Of a stretch of 64,000 bases of DNA, positions 1 through 11,778 are shown piece by piece. The DNA is from Epiperipatus broadwayi (Eukaryota; Onychophora; Udeonychophora; Euonychophora; Peripatidae), in the NCBI GenBank assembly GCA_028023455.1, contig JAQFVV010012537.1, positions 994,001 to 1,058,000 on the forward strand, read 5' to 3'. Positions within the stretch are counted from its first letter, which is position 1; every line of letters starts with the position of its first letter. The translations under genes and the position numbers were made by a program. A model generated the notes under the pieces. It saw only the letters and a list, made by a program, of their open reading frames with translations, had not been told where the DNA came from and searched no databases.

Positions 1-3000
1 GCTATGAGGAAAAGAAAGCAGTTGTTGTTTGGAAGTTTCATTACCCGAGGAAAAAGAACATTTTATTGCGTGAAACCAACATGGGAGTTTTAACGTAGAT
101 ATTTTTTTGATTTATTTCACTAATATTAATATTAAGTTGTTTATTATCTGTTAGGGATAAGAAAGATACATAAAAGAATTAATTATTTATTAATATAAAC
201 ACTTAATTTCATAAAAGATTTTTTTTTTTTTTTAATAACTTAAAAGCTTAATATTTTGAGTATGATTGTAATGTATGAATGTTACGTTATTTTGTTAATT
301 TATGGTTCGAGAAGACATCGTCTAAGTGATTAACAAGTTGGAATATCACTTATGGTAATGATTGTATAATATTAATAACTTTAATGTATTTTTGTTTTCC
401 TTCTCTTTAGCTGAACCAAATATTATATGATTTTGAATGAATGTATGGATACGTAATACATTGTACACACATAAGATTTATAGAAATTAATTTATTTTTA
501 AAATATGCATACTTTTATTTTATAGTATAAATTTATTATAACTTAATGAGGGAAGTAATTGTATGATTCTTTCGTGACTGAACTTTAATTATTATATTGG
601 TACAAGTCATTTTTTTTTTTGTATTTTGTTCACAAATTATTAAGAAGTGAAGTAATCTTTTCGGTATGATTAGATAGTTTAAATTAATATTTTATATACA
701 AATTTATTTGTTGGTTTAAGAGTATATTGCAAGTATTTTGACGAGGTATAGGGATGAGTTTGTATGGCAATTTTAAAAAAAAAATGATAGTGAATTGAAA
801 ATAGATTAAAATGAGATTAAAACGATATTTAAATATAGAATTTTATTAGTATGAAATAGGAATAGAATATGATTTTAGTAATTATGTGAATATGATCAAT
901 TCAAGTAAAGTAGAGAATAAAAGTTAAATCAAGAAAAGAATCATAGAATTTTTTTTATTTTAATCTAGTAACTTTATGAAGATGTGTAATTTATAAGTAA
1001 AGTTTGTTTTGAAAAATTGTTGAACAACTTTAAGTATTTTTTTTTTTTTTTAAAAAAAAAAATACCTACATGTATTGCATATTTTAATTAGTAATATATT
1101 ATAATAGAATAACATCGGAATGAAATAAATAATTATATAATCGATAAATATTACTCAATATTAAGGAGTTACACCAGCGTATACATTTAATTGATATTAA
1201 ATTGATACTAATTAGGAGATATAATATATGATAACTATATTATAATGGAAAATATCTATGGTATATTTAACTGGAATAAACATTTTAGTTGTTAATTTTT
1301 TTTTATATTTTTTACACAAATGATGTATATTTTTTTTTTTGATGAAAGCATACCATAGTAATATTTGATATTAAATGATTTTTTTAAAAAATGCAGATTC
1401 CTAAATACTATTAACTGTGATTTTTCAAAAATTTTAATAAATGTCTAGAATAGTTGAGTAATTTGGGGTAATGGAAATAATGTAATAAAATTTTTATTTT
1501 TTATTTTTATTTTCCTCTTGGGATGTAAATAGTGTATAAGTTAATGTAATAAAATTTGTTAAACTTGTTTATAAAATTGTGTCGAATCAGTTATTTTACA
1601 CCGCAACATATGACAACAGATAATTGAATTAAAACATAATATTTACACAGTATGAATTAAATCATTTTTTAAAAGAAGTACAGTATGTTCTTAATATGAT
1701 TTTACAGAAATTCATTGACATTAACATATTATTGTTACGATGGTCATAAAATAATTATAATGCACTACATAAGAGTATAATATTATTTATTGCCACATAT
1801 TAAATTATAAGATTTTATCATATTCTTAATTAAGATACTATATGAAGATGAAAGACATGTAGATTATTTACTTATTTCTTAATGATTAGTAGCATAATAA
1901 AAATAGATAAGGTTAACTTATACACTGGAGATTGTTATTATTAGTTATTTATTATTATTGTAAATTAGGTGTAGTTAGGTTTGATATTAAATCCCTTATC
2001 ATGCCTATCTGCAGGAATTATAATTACTTTCAGTTAATTAAAAGAACCTGAGATTATTTTAGTTATATTCCTTTGATAAAAGATTAAAATCTATTTATTA
2101 TTATTATTTTATTTAGTTAATTTTTATAAAAGCCATAGGAGTGCTATAGATGTATTAGTTGAGGTAATAAAGAAGTAATAGTATTCTTATGCCATTGAGG
2201 TAGTGTCTTGTGGGACATGGGCTCAATGTAAATTCATATTACCACTTGTAACTTCACTTCATAGTCTCATGATTTAATAAATACTTATTTACTTAGTGCA
2301 TGATATTGAACCATATTAATTTTTCTGTTAGTTAGAATAAATTTGATAAGATGCAGAATTGTAGAATATCTTTAATAATAATTATACACATTTTAGCCAA
2401 GCATAACCATTTATCTGAGCTAGTCACATTTTATTATAATATATATATTTCTGGAAGTGAGGGCACAATATATATATATATAAGTATTAACAGTTCTTAA
2501 AAATAACATTGTAATGTCTACAATCCACAATTAACTTTTCTTTGGTGATTTGCTATTCAACATGTACTACAAATTTAACAAATCCTTGTTTACTTGTATT
2601 ACTGTTTATTTGATTTCTTATACATGTATAATATAGACAACTGCTACACCTAATGATTCTACACTTTGACTGATTGAACCACACACACAGACACATGTAA
2701 ATCTCTGCAAGCTTTTTTATACTAATCTGATCCTGCATAAGTATATCCTTATTAGTATATATTAATATTAATAGCATTCAGAGTGCATGTGACTTACATA
2801 AATCTTCTAAAATATTAAATAATAACTAGGAAAATTTATAATTAATAGTAATCTTTATTTACAATATCAGTATATAAGACCTAAGTGCACAGACAATACT
2901 ATTAATATGTCAATCTATTTATTTAAATATTTTATTACAAAAAAATACACTATTCATAGAATTCTGAGATCAGATCCAATCTTTTCTTATTCTTTTCTTA

Positions 3001-3025
3001 TTAATGTAAATATTTTTGTATTATT
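1..3025. other. AT-rich intergenic or intronic DNA
   Basis: No gene is seen. The stretch is dominated by short A and T runs, with a small TA microsatellite near 2470-2482. The first 95 bases are less AT-rich and are open in one plus frame, but show no recognisable domain. If the fibrillin gene continues leftwards this is intron; no further EGF or TB exon was found on either strand. Confidence 0.5.
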
Positions 3026-3030
3026 ATTTC

Positions 3031-3668
3031 TGTTATAGTCCTCCCTTCTCTCAGAAGTGGACTATTCCAGATGCCTCCTTATCTGATCGGATTAAGCATT
3101 GTTTGCTACAGACCAATAGGCTGATGTCTAGATAAAAACCTAGCCAATGATTATTACAGGCCAATAAGCAACAATGCTTGCTGAATCCGAAGGTTTTCAA
3201 TAAGGTCAGGGATCTGGCTATAAATAGTCAGCCTTTTGTGAGAATCAGGGAAGAATGTCTGTCTAACCTGAAAAAAACTCTTTGCATTCTCTCTGGGAAG
3301 CTCTGCTAACCTGAACAGCAGCCAGTATTCGCATTGATAGCACTACGCTATTTAGTCTACGCAGCTAGGCAAGTCCTACAGAGACCGGATGCTGCTAAGA
3401 CTACTGTCGGCTTGAGGCAAGCTCTCTTGTACAGCTGGAAGAGTCATACACCCTACCCATGAGGCAAGCTATCAGGTGTAGCTGGAAGTAGTAGGCAGAA
3501 CCCAGAGTTTACGTTAAGCTACAATATTCAACATTCTAAATATTCTCTTGTATATATACTGTATATTGTATTATATATATTTGTAGATATAATAAATATA
3601 TTAATTGTAATACTTGTCTTAGTATTATTTTCTGTAGGTTGGGTCTGTAACCCAGACCAAACATAACA
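3031..3668 (+). repeat. 5' LTR of gypsy element
   Basis: Begins tgttatagtc and ends ataaca. It is near-identical to 5728-6341 apart from scattered substitutions and an extra piece of about 24 bases near 3570-3596. A TATA box (tataaatag, 3219-3227) marks the U3/R promoter. Just downstream, two similar stretches (from 3666 and from 3694, both starting aacagattt and containing a g-cgtagt/gcagt core) look like a duplicated primer-binding region; I cannot assign the tRNA. Confidence 0.9.
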
Positions 3669-4149
3669 GATTTTGATGCAGTCAATAGGCTAACAGATTT
3701 GGCGTAGTTGACAAAAGATTTTTTTTTGCCCCCATGCCTGGAAAAAAACAACAATTGGAAATGTAAATACGCGAGTGTGCAATTATATAGACACTCGTAA
3801 GTTATGAATCTGTGATTACTAAATCACAACATAAATACTGACCAAGTAAAATACACAAATTAGTATTTACTAAACAGTGATTATTAAAATCACTTATTTC
3901 TGGCAAAATAAAAAGTAAAATAGGCGAATAAAAAACATAAGACATTTGTTGTATTTACTAAACAGCCATTGTCAAAATCACTTGTTTTATGGGAGGAAAA
4001 AATAAAGTGATCACAAACACAATTGGTGGTTCATAAACCAATCAAAATTGGCCTTTCTAAAAAAGACAGAAGCTCGCCCTAACAGAGTAAAAAGTCTGTT
4101 AAAAATAACCATATCAAGTGGTTACTCACAAATATACAAAATAAATATT

Positions 4150-4870
4150 TTTCTCACGTTATAACAGAGAAAAAAGTGGCTAATATAATTGGCTCGATGG
4201 AAGCTTTTGACCCAGCGTTTCATGAGAACTGGTCAAGCTACGAAGAGCATCTGATTTTTTATATGCAGGCTAATCAGATCAAAAACTCTGAAATAAAATT
4301 AGCGACGCTGATGACAATAATTAGGTCGCTGATGTATAAGATTTTTAAAATCTCAAATTGGGTTAGAAACACTGGCTGATTTGAATTTTGAGAAGGCGTT
4401 GTCGATTCTCACAGAATATTTTTCCCCAAAACTGCTAACAATAATGCAGAGATATTATTTCAATCTCTGTACTCAAGTGGAGGGCGAACAAGCTAGAGAA
4501 TTCGCAATGTGAATCCGGACATTAGCACTCACGTGCGATTTTAAAGAGTTCTTAAATGAAATACTACGTGATTGTTTCATTTCTGGGATGAACAATCATA
4601 ATTTAAGACAAACTATTAATGACACCCGATATAGACTTTGAAAGGCTGTAGCTCAAGCCACACTGGCAGAATCTATAGTGTGTCAAGAAAGGCCATTAAA
4701 AAAAATAAATTTTACCGCTCAAAAAGTTGAACAGAGGCTGAGTCTGACAAGCATTAAGTCAGTTCAACAACGAGTGTTAAGTGTGGTTATAGGTGTGATG
4801 AACCAATGCACGTGCAAACAGAATGTTCACACCTCCATACTGTGTGCTCATTTTGCAAGTGAGTCAGTCG
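4150..4870 (+). pseudogene. gypsy gag remnant
   Basis: A Gag-like reading frame opens at 4176. Its start has the pattern F..W..Y.EHL..Y..AN.I......A.LMTII that is usual at the beginning of Ty3/gypsy capsid domains. Stops and frame changes break it after about 65 residues, but capsid-like sequence continues to about 4680. Around 4770-4870 two degenerate CCHC zinc-knuckle motifs are readable (C-DEPMHVQTEC and CSFCK...IKAAC), the nucleocapsid part. It lies directly upstream of the protease frame, as expected for gag-pro order. Non-functional. Confidence 0.7.
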
Positions 4871-5383
4871 TATAAAAGCAGCATGTCTAAACTTAAAAAG
4901 ACAAACAGCCAATATGAGAATGGAAAAATCCATTCCAAAAACAACAAGGGCAACTATAAGAAATATAAACAAGTTGCCAGTATAAATCACATTAAGGACA
5001 ATCAGTCTGGATTTATACAGAATATTATAATTAATAATACACCAGTGAGAATGGAACTGGACACAGGGTCTGCAGGGTCTATTGTTTCAAAAAAGACTTG
5101 GGCTATCATTAATAAAAATAATAAATATAGCCTGCATCCTAGCACTAGGACTATAACAGATTATCAGGGTAAAAAAATAAAACTCTTGGGTCAGACAAGA
5201 GTTAAAATTATGATGCCTAACAAAACTAGACAATTACCACTGGTAGTGGCAACAGATGATCACAGCAACTTATTAGGCCATGACTGGTTCAGTCATTTAG
5301 ACTTTGCAGTGACAAAGGTGAACCAGATCACAACATTAACTAAATTAAAACCTGATTACTCAGAAGTCAACAAAAAGCTATAA
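4823..5383 (+). pseudogene. gypsy retropepsin (aspartic protease) frame
   Basis: A 186-residue open frame ending in taa. The catalytic motif LDTGSAGS lies at residues 79-86 and the second conserved block LLGHDWF at 150-156; this pair and their spacing identify a retroviral-type aspartic protease that would cleave the Gag-Pol precursor. The first ATG is unlikely to be a real start, since the protease is normally made as part of a polyprotein; the preceding 60 residues are Lys/Asn-rich linker. The frame stays open although gag upstream is broken and the RT that should follow is missing. Confidence 0.85.
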
Positions 5384-5388
5384 CAAAA

Positions 5389-5688
5389 ATGGATATGGGA
5401 AATTGGAACACCAGGATTTCCAGAACACCACTAGCTTTGCAGACTAAAGTGCTATGCAGGATGTATAGAGGACCCACACCCACTAAGTGGATCCCAGCAG
5501 TTGTAATCCAACAAAAAAGACTCCACACAATTGTAGTTGAAACAGCAGATGGATGTCAATATCATCGCCATCGAAACAACTTAGGCTGGATTATACTGAT
5601 GCAGTCACTAGGAATGAAACTCCAGAAACATGCAGTACAAGCAAGGAGGACCAACAAACCAAAGATGGCAGCAAACACTCCTGCATGA
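5389..5688 (+). pseudogene. gypsy integrase C-terminal tail
   Basis: About 99 residues. The section RGPTPTKWIPAVVIQQ followed by a VETADG-YHRHRNNL segment is the C-terminal signature of Ty3/gypsy integrase, normally the very end of pol. Here it begins six bases after the protease stop, so some 2.5-3 kb of pol (RT, RNase H, integrase zinc-binding and catalytic core) is gone. The polypurine tract and 3' LTR follow at once, as in an intact element. Confidence 0.75.
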
Positions 5689-5727
5689 CTATGTTCTCTA
5701 GGGCTAAATTTTTGCCAGGGGGAGGGA

Positions 5728-6341
5728 TGTTATAGTCTTCCCTTCTCTCAGAAGTGGACTATTCCAGATGCCTCCTTATCTGATCGGATTAAGCATTGTT
5801 TGCTACAGGCCAATAGGCTGATATATAGATAAAATATAGCCAATGATTATTACAGGCCAATAAGCAATGATGCTTGCTGAATCTGAAGGTTTTCAATAAG
5901 ATCAGGGATCTGACTATAAATAGTTAGCCTTTTGTGAGAATCAGGGAAGAATGTCTGTCTAACCAGAAAAGACCCTTCGCATTCTCCCTGGGAAGCTCTG
6001 TAACCTGAACAGCAGCAAGTATTCCCATTGATAGCACTATGCTATTTAGTCTATACAGCTAGGCAAGTCCCACAGAGACCGGATGCTGCTAAGACTACTG
6101 TTGGTTCGAAGCAAGCTGTCTTGTACAGCTGGAAGAGTCATACACCCTACCCATAAGGCAAGCTATCAGGTGTAGCTGGAAGCAGTAGGCAGAACCCAGA
6201 GTTTATGTTAAGCTACAATATTCAACATTGTAAATATTCTCTTGTATATATACTGTATATTGTATTACATATATTAATTGTAATACTTGTCTTAGTATTA
6301 TTTTCTGTAAGTTGAGTCTGTAATCCAGACCAAATATAACA
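5728..6341 (+). repeat. 3' LTR of gypsy element
   Basis: Second copy of the LTR, tgttatagtc to ataaca, 614 bases. It has the same TATA box region (ctataaatag near 5915) and the same 3' end as the left LTR. It differs by mostly single-base changes and a deletion of about 24 bases before the final ttaattgtaatac block. Such divergence means the insertion is not recent. Confidence 0.9.
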
Positions 6342-6346
6342 ATTTC

Positions 6347-6949
6347 TTAATATTATGAATGGATATCTCTCAAATTTTGCTAAAATTTTTAAAAAATATT
6401 ATACAACTACATATTTTGAAAATTAAATAAATGATTTTAATCATGTCATTCTGTAATATATTAATTATTAACTGTACCTATATTTTCCTTCACTAATTTA
6501 GCCTCGAGGCATCCTAAAATCATAATGTACACTAGATAGGTCTGTATAGGTCATAAAAATCCAATTTCCATTTTTAGCACAAATAATCTACATATAAAGC
6601 CAACTTTTCTCAACCTTTCAAAAATCTGTTTCTCCACTTTTTTATCTGATAATTAATTAAAAAAATATTACATCTTAATTTAATATGAAAAACAATTGTA
6701 TATTTTCCAATTTATAATTATTGTTAGTTATTTAAATAGAGAATAATTAAATATAAAATATAAGATTTACAAAACTTATGCTAATTTATACTTTAAGTTT
6801 GAGTGTGTTTTATTTTTTTGTTTTTATTTAAGCAACAATTTTAATGACCAACTTAACAATTGTCTTAGATTTTGGAGTAAAATAATATTAGAAAAAAAAA
6901 AGTCTTTAGCTTATTTTTCTCTAAAAAATTAATTCTATACATTTTTATA
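6347..6949. other. AT-rich spacer
   Basis: Lies between the gypsy element and the first LINE. No coding or RNA feature is seen on either strand. Confidence 0.5.
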
Positions 6950-8397
6950 TACATAAATGGATATTGATGAAGAAAGGAAAAGCTCCAGGTAATGATGGAA
7001 TTATAAGTGATATATTAAAAGAAGCAGTTGAAAAAATAGAATTTTTTTTGCCAAAGTTATATACCAAGGGTCTAAATGATAAAGGTGTACCAGATGATTG
7101 GAAGAATGCAGTACTAATATATAAAAAAGATGATAAAGAAGATATTAGGAATTACAAACCTATCAGTCTTTTATCAGTTTTATAGAAAATTTTTACTAAG
7201 ATAATTAAAACTTATTTACAGAGAATATCAGATTTCAACAAACCAAAGAACAAACTGGATTTAAAAGTAGTGTTAATACAGTACATTATATCCAAGTATA
7301 GAGAAAAATTATAGAAAGGACCAATTAATATGAGTTGCCATTATGATTTAGATTTGTAGATTATGAAAAGATATTTGATTCTATAAGCATTTCTTCAGTG
7401 ATTAAAGCATTGGATCATCAAGGTATAGACCCAGAATATTGTCATATTTTGAAGAATATTTATAAAAATGCAACAGTAACAATTAGATTATATAATGATA
7501 TTGAGAAGGGTGTAAGACAGAGTATTTCCATACCTTCAAAACTTTTTACAGCAGTGCTGCAAGAAGTATTTTGTGGATTAAAATGGGAAGCTAAAGAAAA
7601 AAAAAGCAAATGGAGATTATTTAAGTTATTTAGATTTTGCAGATGATGTAGTTGTTTTTGCAAATAATGCTTTACAGTTTCAGGAAATGTTGCAAGAGTT
7701 ATCAGAGGAAAGTAAGGACATAGGACTAAAGGAAAATGTTAAAAAGATTAAAGTAAAGTTCAATGGATTTTCTCAAAAGATGAAAATAAAGATTGATTAT
7801 GATAAGTTAGAAAAATTAACAATTACAAATACCTTGGTCAGATTATTATTACAGATGGAAACATAATGGATGAAATTAATCATAGAATTAAACTTGGTTG
7901 GAGTGCTTTTGGGAAATAACTTAATATTTAAAGGAAATATACCTATGTGTTTAAAAAGGAAGCTTTTTAATAAATGTGTTTTACCAGTTCTTACTTATGG
8001 ATCTGAGACTTGGACACTTAATAGAAGAGCAATACAAATAATTCAGACCATTCAAAGTATGAAGAGATGCATGATAGGGATAAAAAGAGATCAAAAACAC
8101 AATACACGGGTAAGAGAATTTACTGACATCATTGAAATAACTAAAAGACTGAAATGGGGTTGTAGTGGACATATTGCTAGAAGAGATAATAATAAATGGA
8201 CAATTGAAATCTTAAATGGGATTCCAAGAAATTGAAAAAGACTTAGAGAGAGACTACGTGTAAAATGAATGGATGAAATAAGAAAATGTGCAGGGGTGAT
8301 GTGGAGAGGAGAGGTTAGAGATTAGAGAAGATGGATTAAATTTGGAAAGACCTTCATTCTGCAGTGGATTGATAATGATTGATGACGATGATGATAA
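6950..8397 (+). mobile_element. RTE-like LINE, 5'-truncated, decayed
   Basis: Reverse-transcriptase remnants in three frames: 6964-7185 (KGKAPGNDGI and DDWKNAVLIYKK, the fingers region), 7398-7646 (a HQGID-EYCHILKNIY segment and a G-R-SISIPSKLF block where GxGDxxS is expected) and 7870-8235 (a C-terminal LTYGSETWTLNRR segment). The YxDD region is readable near 7636 as FADDVVVF. The 3' end reads LQWIDND-stop followed by a short tgatgacgatgatgat tail. A trinucleotide tail rather than poly(A) is typical of the RTE clade. The endonuclease half is missing. Same family as the copies at 11.8, 28.3, 42.1 and 63.3 kb. Confidence 0.85.
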
Positions 8398-9062
8398 AAA
8401 AATAATATTTACATATAAATATTTTTAAAACTGCTTTTAATTAATTTGATGAATAATGCACTAAAAAAACAAAAAATGTTTTTATTTTAAATTACATATC
8501 CTACCAAACTGTGCATGAAGAAAAAAAAATTTTTTTTAGTTTTTAGTGCATTACTTATCAAATTAAATAAAAGCATTTTTTATAAAATATTTTATAGATA
8601 TATTATTTTGCAATGGACTTTTTGTAACTATTTATTTTCAAATGTAAAACAGAAAAAATCAAACTATATCACTATATTTCTAGTATTTGAAATTAAATTC
8701 ACATCATTAAAAATCATTTACAGGATTTTTACAGCAATTTTTTTTTTTTTTTTTTTAAAAAAGAAAGTTTTAATTAAACAATCAAGAGAAATTAAGATTT
8801 TATCCTATTTTTCTTTTTACAAAAGTGTTTTCAAATTTGGCCTCCTAAACTGGGCAACCCTAAAATATTTCAGTGTTATATTGCATTGTCATTGATGCCT
8901 AACACATTAACAAAATTTGACTCAAACAAGCAAATAGAGTTTCTAAGTTAAATAAAAGTATTTAATAATAAAAATAAATATGATCAAATAAACAAAAGTA
9001 AAAAATTAAATTGATACATAAAAAAATCATTTTTATTTCTGTATGTAAATGCAATATCATAC
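8398..9062. other. AT-rich spacer downstream of last visible fibrillin exon
   Basis: Long A and T tracts, including a run of 20 T near 8736. A 126-codon open frame at 8515-8895 is Phe/Lys/Ile-rich and has no homology I recognise, so it is probably chance. If the fibrillin gene continues, this is intron starting with the gtatga donor at 9062-9057. Confidence 0.5.
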
Positions 9063-9185
9063 CTTTACAATTCATTCCATCACCTCTATAACCAGAAGAA
9101 CATCTACAGTTAAATGATCCTTGAGTATTTGAACATTCAGCATTAGAGTTGCAAGTATGTGTTCCTAGTTCACATTCATCATCAT
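9063..9185 (-). CDS. FBN: Fibrillin exon, cbEGF domain (5th in window)
   Basis: 123 bases, 41 codons, one calcium-binding EGF domain. On the minus strand it follows an ...atacag acceptor and ends AAA G|gtatga, giving phase 1 at both ends so the leading Asp is split across the junction. It begins DDDECELGTHTC, has six cysteines, the Asp/Asn hydroxylation consensus CSNTQGSFNC and the ending GYRGDGMNC. Spacing of cysteines and the E-G-H-C start resemble cbEGF18 of human fibrillin-1 (recalled, not searched). Fibrillin is a secreted extracellular-matrix protein forming microfibrils; each cbEGF binds Ca2+ and stiffens the domain chain. No further exon is found to the left. Confidence 0.9.
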
Positions 9186-9417
9186 CTGTATAATAAAATG
9201 CAAATAGTTATTAGCAATATTAGAAACAATCATGTAAATACTTTTGTTATTAAAGTATTAACATTAAAAACTGAGATTATATTTGCAATAAACCAATCCA
9301 AAATGCTGAATTAATAAAATTACCTAAACATAGATATATAATATAAACTTACTAAACAATATAAATAGTAAGTTGCAAAAATGTAAATTGCTCTGGCTTC
9401 TTAGTATATTATTTGTA

Positions 9418-11533
9418 TAATATTGATATCATTCACTTTCCTTATTACTTTTACAATGCTTCATGTAATTATAACTCATTATTGATGGTTTCGATTGCCC
9501 CAGCAATCTTCTTCAGAACTATAACAAACACAGTATAAATACACACATATGAGCATATAATTTTACATTATATATATATATTCTATCTTATAATCAATAT
9601 TCACATACCTACATATATCTTTATAAATCTCTCTATATATAATTATTAGCATTTTATGTATAATACATTTTAACATTTTTTATATTTTATGTTTATCAAA
9701 CAATACATCTGGGTCTCGTTTTATGTGGTAGATAGGTTCCTCAGAAAATGCGCACAAAAGAAATCGCACAAAAATAGATTTAACTTACCTTGAAAAATGG
9801 GTTATAGGTTCTGAAATGTTCAGAAATTACATAAAAGCAAAGTAACAAGGAAAAATTACTTTAAAATTCACATTAAAAAAATAAGGAAATAAAGTATGAC
9901 TAATAAAAAATTTCAAATATTTGAAAAAAATTAATACAAGACAAACTTTTTTATATTAATTACAGTATTTAATTTTACATTTTTTCATACATATTTTAAT
10001 CATTACCACTATTTGACAGTATGCGTTTGTGAACTGGTAAGAAATCAGATTCGTGATGTGATGTACAACTAGCGCCACTTTCAGTCTCATGCTGTGTTAA
10101 TGGTTTTCTCTTTCTATACTAAAAAAATGAAATCGCAGTCAAAACCAAAAGATTACACATTATCATTAGAAAGATTATTTTCAGTTTACAAAATCAATAA
10201 AATCTTCATTATTATTTATTTTAAAAATCTAAAAAATTATTTATTTCTGTTATACCTAACAAAATACATTTTAAAAGTTTAAAATTTTTTAATATTTATT
10301 GCGATATTTTTATATGTAAGTATAAATCTATTATTTACTCATTAGTATAAGTAGGTTATTTACATAGATGATAAGATTCTAAATATAGCTTCAGGCCATA
10401 TTCACATTAGCTGCTAATATAACATTATATTTTTTAAAAAAAAAGTATTTCAAGTCAAAATAAGTTATTAATAATTTAAATTTTTTGATATCTAAGAAAT
10501 ATAGTGAAATAAAAAAGATATTAAGAAGAAACAGGAATCGCATAACTTCAAAATCGCATTAAAATAATTTGCATAAAACAACACCCAGGTGTACTTCCTA
10601 TAATCACATATATATATTTATTTTGTTTATTTTTTATTATTTTATTCTTATTAATTATTTTTTAAAAAAATATTTAACTCTTAACATTATATATTCATAT
10701 TTTTATATTTCACAGTATTATTCATTATATTAACATTGAATATGTATAATTTTCTTTAACCTATAATATTATTTCTTTTTATATTTTTATTATTAATTAT
10801 TTTAATCTATTTTGTTTATAATTTTTTAACATATTTTATACCTATCTTCTACTTATATTTTCAAAGCTTACCTGCTGTTAACTATTCAAACTTTGAAATT
10901 TTCCAGTTATACTTAGTAGCTCACTTTTCTATTTTTTATATAATTAAATCAATTCTTATTTTTAATCCCTAATATTATTATTAATATTACTTTTTTATTA
11001 CTGTCAACAATTTTTTCAGGCCCAAATCTCTATTTAATACTGGCTTAATATTAATATGAATAGCTTATTTTAATTTTCTATCCCTTTTATTATTTGTAAA
11101 TCATATTATTTTTATACAATCCTTTCCAAACTCATGCTCTGTTTGTAATGTATATAAGTGTAATGTTAGAGTTAAATATTTAAAAAAAAAAAGAATAAAA
11201 TAAAAAATAAATAAAATAAAAATATATATATGTGATTATAGGAAGTATTGATTGATGAATATAAAAAAGGTTAAAATGTATTATATATAAAGAAGTAATA
11301 ATTATATAGAAAGAGGTATATAAAGATATACGTATGTATATAAATATTGATTACAAGATGGAATATATGTATATATAAAATGTAAAATTATATGTGCATG
11401 TATATTTGTGTCCATGTATTTGTATTGTGTTTGTTAAAGTTCTGAAGATTGCTGGAGCAATTGGAAACATCAATTGTCAGTTATAATTATATGAAGCATT
11501 GTAAAAGCAATAAAGTAAATGATATCAATATTA
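9418..11533. mobile_element. TA-flanked foldback element with nested insertion
   Basis: Two arms of about 300 bases are inverted copies of each other: left arm from 9418 to about 10617 (split by the nested element) and right arm from about 11220 to 11533. The termini are a perfect 16-bp inverted repeat, taatattgatatcatt, at 9418-9433 and 11518-11533. A TA dinucleotide flanks each side (9416-9417 and 11534-11535). The roughly 600-base AT-rich centre has no ORF. Without the nested 886+2 bases the element is about 1.23 kb. The structure is that of a non-autonomous DNA transposon; the superfamily is not established. Confidence 0.8.
9706..10591. mobile_element. Nested TA-target non-autonomous DNA transposon
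   Basis: 886 bases bounded by imperfect terminal inverted repeats: catctgggtctcgttttatg at the left and, read on the minus strand from 10591, cacctgggtgttgttttatg. TA lies on both sides (9704-9705 and 10592-10593). Subterminal motifs such as gcgattttg and aatcgcac recur near both ends, on opposite strands. It sits in the left arm of the 9.4-11.5 kb foldback; the matching site in the right arm (around 11240) is uninterrupted and has a single TA, so the insertion and its duplication are directly visible. Ends of the type CTGGGT..CGTTTTATG(C)G recall pogo/Tigger-like MITEs, which also target TA, but this is inference. No transposase frame is present. Confidence 0.8.
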
Positions 11534-11778
11534 TATGAATTTGGCAATGCAGTAAGAAACATAAAATTATAATTCTTCATAGAGTATATTATTTGTAAAT
11601 ATCTTCTAGATCTGTAATTAGTTTAGTTTACTTTAATAAAATCATTTGCTTAAATGAAAAAAAAAGATTCATTTTCTCAGAATGAAATATTATAAAATAA
11701 TAATTAAGCTTCAAACAATTACAATATATTGTATAACAAACAAACACAAAAAATAATTCTGAATACTAGATAAAGAGA

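Larger units (their letters stand above)
3026..6346 (+). mobile_element. Ty3/gypsy LTR retrotransposon, internally deleted
   Basis: A complete insertion by its ends: LTR 3031-3668, internal region, LTR 5728-6341, flanked by the 5-bp direct duplication atttc at 3026-3030 and 6342-6346. A polypurine tract (agggggaggga, 5717-5727) abuts the second LTR. Inside are a gag remnant, a protease reading frame and the C-terminal end of integrase. Reverse transcriptase, RNase H and the integrase core are absent, so the internal region is only about 2.06 kb against the usual 4-5 kb of the family. The element could have moved only with enzymes supplied by another copy, or the deletion followed insertion. 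Confidence 0.9.

Noticed and set aside
8515-8895. 126-codon plus-strand ORF
   Set aside because: Very AT-rich with homopolymer runs; no recognisable domain.
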